DNA of 12,025 nucleotides, taken from the NCBI GenBank assembly GCA_046756945.1, contig JBHHXI010000097.1:1-12025 (forward strand), written 5' to 3'. Source of the DNA: JACZQZ01 sp046756945. Lineage in GTDB: Bacteria; Pseudomonadota; Alphaproteobacteria; Rhodospirillales; 2-02-FULL-58-16. The notes under the pieces were generated by a model. That model worked only from the letters and a program-made list of their open reading frames with translations. It searched no databases and had not been told where the DNA came from. Below are positions 6,812-12,025 of the stretch, one piece after another; position 1 is the stretch's first letter; each line of letters begins with the position of its first letter. Made by a program: the position numbers and the translations under genes.

Positions 6812-7614
6812 GCGTCTCGCCGCTTCGCGCCATCGTCCGCTGCGCCGCCTTCGTCGTCATGACGGTGGTCCTGCTGGTTCCCTACCTTTTCGCGGCACCG
6901 TTAAGCCGCCCCGTCCGGACCGCCGTCGCGCGGTCATGGTACCGGGGATGTTCCCGGCTGTGCGCGTTGAGGGTGCGCGTGCGTGGACACCCGGTGGGCG
7001 AAGGCCCGGTCCTGTACACGGTAAATCACGTCTCCTATCTGGACGTGGCGGTCCTGGGCGGGTTTCTTGACGCGGTTTTTGTCGCCAAGGCCGAGGTCGT
7101 CCGGTGGCCGGTGTTCGGGCCCCTGGCGAAACTTCAGCGGACCATCTTCATCGAGCGGACGGCGACCCGGGCCTCGGTGGAGATCACCGAGCTGCGCCAC
7201 CGGCTGGCCATGGGAGAGTCGGTGATCATCTTCCCCGAAGGCACCAGTTCGGACGGCCGGCGGGTGCTCCCCTTCAAGAGCGCCCTTTTCGAGATCGTGA
7301 AGCCCCGGCGCCTGGGCCGCGACATCTGGATTCAGCCCGTGTCCGTGACCTATCCACGCTACGCGGACGGGCGGCCGCTCACCGGCGGCCTGGAGGCGTG
7401 CTACGCCTGGTACGGGGATGCGAAATTTTTCGGCCACCTCGTACGCGTGTTCGGGCTGCGGGGCGCGGCGGTCGAGGTGACGTTCCACGAACCGGTGCGC
7501 GCGTCCGCGTTTGCCGACCGCAAGGCGCTGGCCCGCCATTGCGAGGCCCGCGTGGCCACGGGCGTGCGCGCTTCCCACGAGGGAACTTGGAGACCGGTTG
7601 ACCGGCGCCCATGA
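6721..7614 (+). CDS. olsA: Lyso-ornithine lipid O-acyltransferase OlsA (PlsC family)
   Basis: The protein carries the PlsC acyltransferase motifs in order: NHVSYLD with the catalytic HX4D at His103-Asp108, IFIERTATR (142-150) and FPEGTSSDGR (171-180). A hydrophobic N-terminal segment, around residues 38-58, fits a membrane anchor. OlsA adds the second acyl chain to the 3-hydroxy group of lyso-ornithine lipid; PlsC-type 1-acylglycerol-3-phosphate acyltransferases are the nearest alternative. The position directly after olsB settles the choice. In frame there are only two ATG starts: 6721, giving 297 residues and a 91-bp overlap with olsB, and 6859, giving 251 residues but beginning inside the hydrophobic segment with no Shine-Dalgarno. 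The true start is uncertain; 6721 or a rare start codon near 6811 would keep the anchor intact. Confidence 0.9.
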   Translation: MRTGEDRPADGQIPAPLPALRRCADEAAPLSVSPLRAIVRCAAFVVMTVVLLVPYLFAAPLSRPVRTAVARSWYRGCSRLCALRVRVRGHPVGEGPVLYTVNHVSYLDVAVLGGFLDAVFVAKAEVVRWPVFGPLAKLQRTIFIERTATRASVEITELRHRLAMGESVIIFPEGTSSDGRRVLPFKSALFEIVKPRRLGRDIWIQPVSVTYPRYADGRPLTGGLEACYAWYGDAKFFGHLVRVFGLRGAAVEVTFHEPVRASAFADRKALARHCEARVATGVRASHEGTWRPVDRRP

Positions 7615-7621
7615 CCGGCCC

Positions 7622-7640
7622 GCCGCCGGGTTCCGGCGGC
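7622..7640 (+). terminator. GC-rich hairpin 7 bp after olsA
   Basis: GCCGCCGG and CCGGCGGC form a perfect 8-bp stem with a GTT loop, starting 7 bases after the olsA stop. It is followed by CCTATCTGCTGTT rather than a clean T-run, so termination efficiency is uncertain. The remaining gap to 7761 contains AGAAATTTT (7673-7681), which resembles the core of the palindromic repeats but is too short to count as a copy. Confidence 0.45.
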
Positions 7641-7761
7641 CCTATCTGCTGTTCCCGGGCCCTGGGGTGTTCAAGAAATTTTAACGACTCCTGTGGAATT
7701 ATTCGCCGGCGCCGGTTTGGACGGCGCCACAGTGATGGGCGGATCCCAACTTGGAGACGGG

Positions 7762-8250
7762 ATGCGTAAGGTCACAGTCCTGGTATTGACGGTTTTGCTG
7801 TTGGCCACTCCGCCGGCGTGGGCCAACCAGGACGCTTTCTCCATCCAGATGTTTCCGTTCTCTGTTCCGGTCGTCGGGGAAGACGGACGGACCGTGTCCA
7901 CCTCCGTCGCGACATACCTTGACGTTCGGGAAAAGGACGACGCGGACGCGATATGTCGATGGACGCCGCACATTCGCGACATCGTCAACCGGCATCTTTT
8001 TGCCCATCCGGTCAGGCTCGCGGGAAGGCAACTGGATCCGGCAGGCGCTGACGCGTTGCTCCTCGAGGCGATCGCCGCCGCCATCGGATCGGACCTGGTC
8101 GTCGCCGTCCGCCTGGCCCGGGGAACGCGCCCGCCGGAAGAGGTGATCGGCGAAAACACCCTTCTCGGGTGCCGGCTGGGCAAGAGCAACAAGGCCGAGG
8201 TCCTCCGGCAGAAGAGAAAGATCGGCGACGTCTTCAAGAAATTCCGCTAA
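7762..8250 (+). CDS. Secreted protein of unknown function with weak FliL-like pattern
   Basis: The 162-residue protein starts with a clear signal peptide (MRKVTVLVLTVLLLATPPAWA, cleavage before NQDAF). ATG 7762 follows a good GGAGACGGG ribosome binding site; an open frame from 7693 adds residues that do not look coding. The mature part has a beta-rich PFSVPVVGEDGRTVSTSVATYLDV stretch. A DADAICRWTPHIRDIVNRHLF helix and an ADALLLEAIAAAI helix follow. This order, strand then P-x-IRD helix then amphipathic helix, resembles FliL-type flagellar proteins, but no flagellar gene is nearby and the similarity is weak. It has two cysteines and a basic, lysine-rich C-terminus. I do not recognise a specific family. 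It is expressed either alone or by readthrough from olsA. Confidence 0.75.
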   Translation: MRKVTVLVLTVLLLATPPAWANQDAFSIQMFPFSVPVVGEDGRTVSTSVATYLDVREKDDADAICRWTPHIRDIVNRHLFAHPVRLAGRQLDPAGADALLLEAIAAAIGSDLVVAVRLARGTRPPEEVIGENTLLGCRLGKSNKAEVLRQKRKIGDVFKKFR

Positions 8251-8407
8251 CGGCCATCCGCCGGAGCCCCAAAGAGCGCACCGACGTTAAATCGCGCCCA
8301 TACGACGGCGTTGCGGGGCTTTCGGACCTCGTCGCGCGCCGGCACCTGAGCGCGTCCGCGGCTGTCCTCGAAGTCGCCACGGTGGGAAACCGCCGTCGAT
8401 CGGCCCC

Positions 8408-8438
8408 GTCGGAACTCCAGAAATTTTGAATTTCCATC
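8408..8438. repeat. AT-rich palindromic repeat, copy B (inverted relative to copy A)
   Basis: This 31-bp stretch matches the reverse complement of 5854-5884 at 24 of 31 positions. The conserved core is AAATTTT flanked by TCCA on the left and ATTTCCA on the right. It lies about 160 bp after the FliL-like gene, in the 439-bp gap 8251-8689. That gap holds no supported gene, but it also holds a long inverted repeat (8507-8555), an AT-rich stretch (8561-8590) and the CRP-like palindrome (8602-8617). Copy B is less symmetric than copy A. Confidence 0.5.
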
Positions 8439-8506
8439 ACATGCCGGAAAATGGCGACCCTGAACTCACGGACGCAAATCTGCCCGGGTAAACGCGCCCC
8501 GTCCGT

Positions 8507-8555
8507 CGTGGTGGAGATTTATTTTGCCGCCACGCCGTCGCCGGCACCCACCACG
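8507..8555. repeat. Long-spaced 8-bp inverted repeat
   Basis: CGTGGTGG (8507-8514) and CCACCACG (8548-8555) are perfect complements separated by 33 bases, which include an AT-rich GATTTATTTT run and a GC-rich part. It could form a large hairpin or mark protein-binding half sites upstream of the envelope operon. A chance match in GC-rich DNA is possible. Confidence 0.25.
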
Positions 8556-8601
8556 CACGATGTAACTCTCACATTTAGTTGATGTTTTGTTGATCGGGGG
8601 G

Positions 8602-8617
8602 TGTGACGGCCGTCACA
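8602..8617. promoter_or_regulatory. Perfect palindrome matching the CRP (CRP/FNR family) operator consensus
   Basis: TGTGACGGCCGTCACA is a perfect 16-bp palindrome. It has exactly the TGTGA-N6-TCACA form recognised by CRP-type cAMP-responsive regulators. Its centre is about 80 bp before the chosen start of the Sel1-repeat gene, the first gene of the envelope operon, and it directly follows an AT-rich stretch (8561-8590). Activation fits if the promoter lies downstream; repression fits if the AT-rich stretch is the promoter. I could not fix the promoter hexamers. Site match is observed; the regulator is inferred. Confidence 0.6.
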
Positions 8618-8689
8618 GGCCGATGCCGCCCGGGAGCCGAGTGTCGGGAACACCTACCGCGCAACCCGGAACATGAAGTGAAAACGGTC

Positions 8690-9115
8690 ATGACAAACAT
8701 TCGCACCGATACCGCCGGTCCCGATGCTATCGACACCGTGAGACGCTCCATCTTTGCCACCGCGCTGTTCTTCGGCGGAACGTTCTCGGCCCAGGCGGGC
8801 TTCGAGGATGGAAAGGTTTCTTACGCGCGGGGAGACTACGGCGCGGCGTTTCGCGAGTGGCTGCGTGTCGCCGCGACCGGCGACGCCCGGGCCCAGCAGG
8901 TGGTTGGGCTCATGTACTCCATCGGCGAAGGCGTTCGCCGGGACGACGTCCAGGCCTACATGTGGATCGCCCTGGCCGAGGTCAACTATTCCTCCCCGAC
9001 AAACCGGAAAAGGGCGGCCAGATTCCGTCAGCGAATCGCCGAACGGCTCTCGCCGGAACGACTCCAACGGGCCCGGCAGATGGCTCAAGCGTGGCTGGCG
9101 AACCACACCCAGTAA
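8690..9115 (+). CDS. Secreted Sel1-like repeat protein
   Basis: The 141-residue protein contains Sel1/TPR-like repeats: GDYGAAFREWLRVAATGDARAQQVVGLMYSIGEGVRRDDVQAYMWIALAEV, the typical G-x-x-x-A-x-x-W / A-x-x-G-x-A-x-A-Q / G-x-M-Y-x-x-G-x-G-V / D-x-x-x-A-x-x-W pattern. Sel1 repeats are protein-protein interaction solenoids, often in envelope proteins. Before the repeats there is a signal sequence, RRSIFATALFFGGTFSAQA, cleaved before GFEDG. The start is uncertain: ATG 8690 gives a long polar N-region, GTG 8678 has a GGAA signal about 7 bases upstream, and GTG 8738 would give a compact signal peptide but has no clear ribosome site. It is the first gene of a five-gene group and lies 18 bp before the next gene. 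Its partner is unknown. Confidence 0.85.
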   Translation: MTNIRTDTAGPDAIDTVRRSIFATALFFGGTFSAQAGFEDGKVSYARGDYGAAFREWLRVAATGDARAQQVVGLMYSIGEGVRRDDVQAYMWIALAEVNYSSPTNRKRAARFRQRIAERLSPERLQRARQMAQAWLANHTQ

Positions 9116-9133
9116 ACGAGTAGAAGCGGGAAC

Positions 9134-9610
9134 ATGAACATCACACGCATCACATCGGCGGCGCTGATCGTCCTTTCGCTGTCGGCCTGCGCCGACATCC
9201 AGAACAACCCGAAACGGTCCCTGGGTACCCTGCTCGGCGCCGGCCTGGGGGCCCTCGCCGGCTCCCAGATCGGCGGCGGCACGGGGCAGCTCGCCGCGGT
9301 CGCCATCGGCACCCTGGGTGGCGCCTACCTCGGCGGAGAGGTCGGCAGATCTCTTGACAGGGCCGATAAGGCGCACGCGGAGCGCGCCGCCCAGAGCGCC
9401 CTTGAATACACCCCGGCCGGCCAGACCGCGCGCTGGCACAATCCGGATTCCGGCCATTCGGGAACCTTCACTCCGACGCGGACCTACCAGACCGCCGACG
9501 GCCGGAACTGCCGGGAATACCAGACCAACGTCACCGTCGGCGGCCAGAGCAAGAACGCCTACGGGACCGCCTGCCGGCAGGGCGACGGGACCTGGAAGAT
9601 CAAACAGTAA
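9134..9610 (+). CDS. 17-kDa surface antigen-type glycine-zipper lipoprotein
   Basis: The 158-residue protein has a lipoprotein signal with lipobox LSAC (Cys19). A glycine-zipper region follows (about residues 30-72), with GTLLGAGLGALAGSQIGGG and GTLGGAYLGGEVG, that can pack against or span a membrane. The C-terminal domain (ALEYTPAGQTARWHNPDSGHSGTFTP, then NCREYQTNVTVGGQ and a final CRQGDGTWKI) is the pattern of the Rickettsia 17-kDa antigen / RT0821-Lpp0805 family. Members are outer-membrane lipoproteins of uncertain function. A GCGGGAAC sequence before ATG 9134 serves as a modest ribosome binding site. The gaps to the neighbours are 18 bp and 41 bp, so it is part of the envelope operon. Confidence 0.92.
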   Translation: MNITRITSAALIVLSLSACADIQNNPKRSLGTLLGAGLGALAGSQIGGGTGQLAAVAIGTLGGAYLGGEVGRSLDRADKAHAERAAQSALEYTPAGQTARWHNPDSGHSGTFTPTRTYQTADGRNCREYQTNVTVGGQSKNAYGTACRQGDGTWKIKQ

Positions 9611-9651
9611 CCGGCGCGGAGAATCCGCAACACCGGAAAGGAGGAGTCGAC

Positions 9652-10158
9652 ATGAAACCGTACAAGCATCTTACACCGGGCCTGGTCCTGGCGGGCGTGC
9701 TCCTGCTCGGGCTGCCCGTTCCCGAGGCGATGGCCAGCGGCGGAGTCGAGCTCGGCGTGCTGACCTGTAACAGCATCGACGGGACGCGGCGCAACCTGTT
9801 GATCCACTCGACCGTGCAGGTGACGTGCCGGTTCAAGACGCCCGAGGGCCAGGAGACCTACAACGGCGAGACCGGCATCGGCCTCGGCGTCGATCTGAAC
9901 TGGAACCGTACCGAGACCACCCATTTCATGGTCCTCGGCGGCACCTCGGACGCGAGCCTCGGCGCGCACTCCCTGGCCGGCACGTACGTCGGCGGCAAGG
10001 GCTCGGCCACGTTCGGCGTCGGCGCGGGCGCGGGCGCCCTCATCGGCGGCGGTTCCAAGAATATCTCCCTGCAGCCCCTGGCGCTCGAGGGCAGCAGCGG
10101 ACTCGGCGTCTCCGGCGGCCTGGGATATCTCGTTCTCAAGCCCGGATACAAGGATTAA
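9652..10158 (+). CDS. DUF992 family secreted protein
   Basis: The 168-residue protein has a signal peptide (cleavage expected after about residue 28, PEAMA) and a strong ribosome binding site, GGAAAGGAGGAG, before ATG 9652. The mature protein shows the DUF992 layout known from alphaproteobacteria: GVELGVLTCNSI with Cys39, VQVTCRFKTPEGQETYNGETG with Cys59, GLGVDLNW, then a glycine-rich LAGTYVGGKGSATFGVGAGAGALIGGG and the closing ISLQPLALEGSSGLGVSGGLGYLVL. The two cysteines could form a disulfide in the periplasm. Function of the family is unknown; a beta-rich envelope or secreted protein is likely. It lies 20 bp before the MlaC-type gene. Confidence 0.9.
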   Translation: MKPYKHLTPGLVLAGVLLLGLPVPEAMASGGVELGVLTCNSIDGTRRNLLIHSTVQVTCRFKTPEGQETYNGETGIGLGVDLNWNRTETTHFMVLGGTSDASLGAHSLAGTYVGGKGSATFGVGAGAGALIGGGSKNISLQPLALEGSSGLGVSGGLGYLVLKPGYKD

Positions 10159-10178
10159 CCGGGGCTTACGGTCGTCAC

Positions 10179-10952
10179 ATGGATTCCGTGACGGAACCGG
10201 GCCGCCGCAGCGGGCAGCGTCAACGGGCGCCGCGCCCCGGCGCGCCCGTGGCGCGCCCGTTGATCGGTTCGCAGCGTTGGTTGGTGATCGTCGCCGCGTG
10301 CGCGGTCCTCGTTCTTACGGGCGCCGGTCCCGGCACGGCGCGGGCAACGGAGGTCGACCCCGGGGCGTTCGTTCAGGCCCTCGGCGACAAGACCATTGAC
10401 GTGATCAAAGGTCCGGAGTCCAGCCCCGACCAGCGAAAACGGTATCTCCGGGAGCTGTTGTCCGAATACTTCGATGTGGACACCATCGGGCACTTTGTCC
10501 TCGGCCGCTACTGGCGGGCGGCGACGCCGGCGCAACGACGGCAATATGTGACGCTGTTCCGCACGTTCGTTCTCGAATCCTATGCCCTGCGCCTCGAGAT
10601 CTTCCGCAAATCCATTTTCGCGCGCTTCGGCGATGATGCCGGCAAGATTTTCGAGACCCTCCGGCTTCGGATCATTCAGGTCCAGCACGTCAACAAGCGT
10701 GACAGCCTGGTGACCACGGAACTCGGGTTTCCCGGCCGTGCGCCGCTCCACGTTGCCTACCGCGTGCGGGCCGGTAACGGCGCCCTGAAAATCGTCGACG
10801 TGATCGAGGAAGGATTGAGCCTGCTTGTCACCCGCCGTTCCGAGTTCGGCGCCGTGGTCAAGCGACACGGTGTCGCGGGGTTGCTTGACCTGCTGCGCGC
10901 GCAGGGCGCAAATGATCGCGTAAAAGAGGCGGCACTTGTCAATGCGCGTTGA
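10179..10952 (+). CDS. mlaC: MlaC/Ttg2D-type periplasmic lipid-binding protein
   Basis: The 257-residue protein shows the MlaC (Ttg2D, Tol_Tol_Ttg2) pattern: SSPDQRKRYLRELLSEYFDVDTIGHFVLGRYWRAATPAQRRQYVTLFRTFVLESYALRL, then TTELGFPGRAPLHVAYRVRAGNGALKIVDVIEEGLSLLVTRRSEFGAVV. MlaC proteins carry phospholipids across the periplasm between an outer-membrane partner and the MlaFEDB ABC transporter; the related HpnM protein is tied to hopanoids. No other mla or hopanoid gene is seen here, so this is an orphan copy and the symbol denotes family only. The N-terminus is long and arginine-rich (residues 1-34) before a hydrophobic stretch and cleavage after about residue 56, so a downstream start such as TTG 10260 is possible. 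The frame open further upstream to 9825 lies in the DUF992 gene and is not real. Confidence 0.88.
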   Translation: MDSVTEPGRRSGQRQRAPRPGAPVARPLIGSQRWLVIVAACAVLVLTGAGPGTARATEVDPGAFVQALGDKTIDVIKGPESSPDQRKRYLRELLSEYFDVDTIGHFVLGRYWRAATPAQRRQYVTLFRTFVLESYALRLEIFRKSIFARFGDDAGKIFETLRLRIIQVQHVNKRDSLVTTELGFPGRAPLHVAYRVRAGNGALKIVDVIEEGLSLLVTRRSEFGAVVKRHGVAGLLDLLRAQGANDRVKEAALVNAR

Positions 10953-11181
10953 AAAAGGACGTCGGGCGGGAAAGGCCGTATTGCTCCTCGGCCTGGCAGC
11001 CCTGTTGGTTGGGGCGTGCGCCGACGGATACCCGTACGGCGGATACCCCGGTTACGGGTACGGCTACGGTGGTGGCTATTACTATAGGCCCGGATATTAC
11101 GGCCACGGGCACGGCCACGGTTATCGCCATGGCTACGGCGGCCATTCTGGCTACGGGCACCGTTACCGCTATCGGCATTAG
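10942..11181 (+). CDS. Small Gly/Tyr/His-rich lipoprotein
   Basis: The 79-residue protein has a lipoprotein signal with lipobox LVGAC (cysteine near residue 27). Its mature part is built almost only from Gly, Tyr, His, Pro and Arg: a YGGYPGYGYGYGGGYYY run is followed by a HGHGHGYRHGYGGHSGYGHRYRYRH tail. The tail has about ten histidines and could bind metal ions such as nickel, copper or zinc, but no known binding motif proves this. ATG 10942 overlaps the mlaC stop by 11 bp; TTG 10936 is an alternative with better spacing to GAGGCGG (10925-10931). It resembles short low-complexity lipoproteins common in proteobacteria; it has no assigned function. It is the last gene of the envelope operon. 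Confidence 0.75.
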   Translation: MRVEKGRRAGKAVLLLGLAALLVGACADGYPYGGYPGYGYGYGGGYYYRPGYYGHGHGHGYRHGYGGHSGYGHRYRYRH

Positions 11182-11739
11182 GGCGTGGTCTTTTTCATGA
11201 GCGAAGACCGAGCCGCTGCTGGCCTATGTCCGCTTTCCGGGATGATCCGGTAGCCGGTGGCACACAGGCCTAAAGTCCGGGATCAACCAGAATCGGACAT
11301 TCAGGGCGCCGCCTTCCTTTCGGTACGAGTTGCCAAAGCAGGCCCCTTACACCGCCACCGCCACCTTGCCCGGGACTTTCCTTCCAGGTTGCGCCCCGCT
11401 CCACACGTCCGGGGGAATAACTTCCGGGTGACGCGAAGCCGTGAGAGTTGGTTGGTCCGCGATTTGTCTGAATCGCTGAATCCGCACACGTGCCTTTGTA
11501 ATCGCGGCTTTGTAGTTTAGTATGTCTTCAAGTCCGACGCTTCTTCCTGCGCTGCTTTAAGTTCGGGGGGCTGGGGAAAAGGAGGCGTGCGGTCCTAAGC
11601 TCGCCACACGGCGAACCAAGGCAAGAAAAACGATGCCCGAAACCCTGCCCCGGCAGTGTCTGCGCCTGGGTTGCATTTCGGTGGAGGTAGCTCGGGCGGG
11701 GCAGCAACGGGACTCGTGATCAGCACGGAGGACCGAGAC
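11182..11739 (+). other. 558-bp region without a convincing gene, with repeats
   Basis: No open frame here looks coding. GGTCTT and AAGACC (11187-11192 and 11204-11209) could form a weak hairpin after the small lipoprotein gene. ATGTCCG (11226-11232) and CGGACAT (11294-11300) are perfect 7-bp inverted arms spanning 75 bp. TCCGGGAT occurs twice between them, and GGCCTA occurs at 11221 and again at 11267. The stretch could be a decayed mobile element or a structured RNA, but neither is supported beyond these repeats. A candidate promoter for the next gene lies at 11496-11523. Confidence 0.4.
11496..11523 (+). promoter_or_regulatory. Candidate sigma70-type promoter for the ABC binding-protein gene
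   Basis: TTGTAA (11496-11501) and TAGTAT (11518-11523) match the -35 and -10 hexamers at 4 of 6 positions each, with a 16-base spacer. The segment is AT-rich against a GC-rich background. It lies about 220 bp before the ATG, which implies a long leader. Other promoters closer to the gene are possible. Confidence 0.3.
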
Positions 11740-12025
11740 ATGCCTGGCATCATACATCGAACTTCAGTCACCCTGGCGGCAGCGTGCATACTGACGGTTG
11801 TAGCGCTTGGTGCGCTCGCCCAGGAGACGCCCAAGCGCGGCGGCATCCTGACTTTCGCAGTGGCGGGCGGGGCCCCCAGCTTCGACGCGCACCGCGAATG
11901 GACCTTTGCGATGCTTCAACGGATCGCGCCGTTTTATAGCGTGCTGATCCGGGTAAACCCGGATAATGCCTCCTCCACGACCGACTTCGTGTGCGATTTG
12001 TGCATCACGGTACCCGAACCGACGG
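11740..12025 (+). CDS. ABC transporter substrate-binding protein, dipeptide/oligopeptide type (SBP_bac_5), N-terminal part
   Basis: Ninety-five residues are visible before the window ends. The start ATG 11740 follows GGAGG (11727-11731) at 8-base spacing. A signal peptide (TLAAACILTVVALGALA, cleaved before QETPK) leads into KRGGILTFAVAGGAPSFDAHREWTFAMLQRIAPFYSVLIRVNPDN, the classic opening of DppA/OppA-type binding proteins: K-x-GG-x-L, then the D-x-x-x-x segment and the Y-x-x-L motif. Such proteins deliver peptides, nickel, opines or other solutes to an inner-membrane ABC permease, whose genes would be expected downstream. A CDLC pair of cysteines near residues 85-90 is unusual for the family's exported proteins and could form a disulfide. 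The substrate cannot be told. The gene has a long upstream gap and is probably a new transcription unit. Confidence 0.9.
   Translation, partial: MPGIIHRTSVTLAAACILTVVALGALAQETPKRGGILTFAVAGGAPSFDAHREWTFAMLQRIAPFYSVLIRVNPDNASSTTDFVCDLCITVPEPT

Noticed and set aside
8255..8330. AGCCCC and GGGGCT words after the FliL-like gene as a terminator
   Set aside because: The arms are only 6 bp and lie about 50 bp apart, within chance for this base composition.
8234..8440. A 68-codon minus-strand frame starting MMEIQNFW
   Set aside because: The N-terminal similarity to the frame at 5855 comes from the shared palindromic repeat, not from a shared protein.
9825..10178. An N-terminal extension of the MlaC gene
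   Set aside because: This part overlaps the DUF992 gene in another frame, gives an arginine-rich translation and lacks a signal peptide at its start.
11257..11520. An 87-codon plus-strand frame in the gap before the ABC binding-protein gene
   Set aside because: No ribosome binding site, no domain and irregular composition; the region looks non-coding.
1..12025. CRISPR array, tRNA, rRNA, intact insertion sequence, phage or toxin-antitoxin genes
   Set aside because: No regular direct repeats with spacers, no RNA gene signature and no transposase, integrase or toxin motif was seen on either strand.

Overview
The window is GC-rich and gene-dense. Its gene content suggests an alphaproteobacterium, possibly Rhodospirillales-like. 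The pointers are a DUF992 protein, a Rickettsia-17-kDa-type glycine-zipper lipoprotein, an adjacent ornithine-lipid gene pair (olsB-olsA), and a TRAP transporter next to a two-subunit class I fumarase. The taxonomic call is inference: there is no rRNA or other taxonomic marker here.

Left block, minus strand (positions 5766 down to 1). Four tightly packed genes encode a TRAP transporter of the TPR-protein-associated type: a TatT-like lipoprotein, a DctP-type periplasmic binding protein, and the DctQ and DctM membrane subunits. Their junctions are a 9-bp gap, a 35-bp overlap and an ATGA overlap. After a 231-bp gap with inverted repeats come the alpha and beta subunits of a class I (4Fe-4S) fumarase/tartrate-dehydratase-type hydro-lyase. 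The beta stop codon overlaps the start of a fumarate reductase/succinate dehydrogenase-type flavoprotein that runs off the left edge. Together they look like uptake plus metabolism of an organic acid. The binding protein has lost the arginine that normally grips the substrate carboxylate, so the substrate may not be an ordinary C4-dicarboxylate.

Middle block, plus strand (about 6014 to 8250). Divergent from the transporter, olsB and olsA overlap and encode the two acyltransferases that make ornithine lipids from ornithine. A GC hairpin follows olsA, then a small secreted protein with weak FliL resemblance.

Right block, plus strand (8690 to 11181). Five closely spaced genes for exported proteins form a probable envelope operon: a Sel1-repeat protein, a 17-kDa-antigen-type lipoprotein, a DUF992 protein, an MlaC/Ttg2D-type lipid carrier and a tiny Gly/Tyr/His-rich lipoprotein. 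A perfect 16-bp palindrome matching the CRP consensus lies 72 bp upstream of the first gene. A 558-bp stretch without a convincing gene follows. The window ends inside a dipeptide/oligopeptide-type ABC transporter substrate-binding protein gene with a good ribosome binding site.

Two copies of an AT-rich palindromic element, in inverse orientation, lie between genes at 5854-5884 and 8408-8438. They stand out from the GC-rich background and look like a dispersed repeat.
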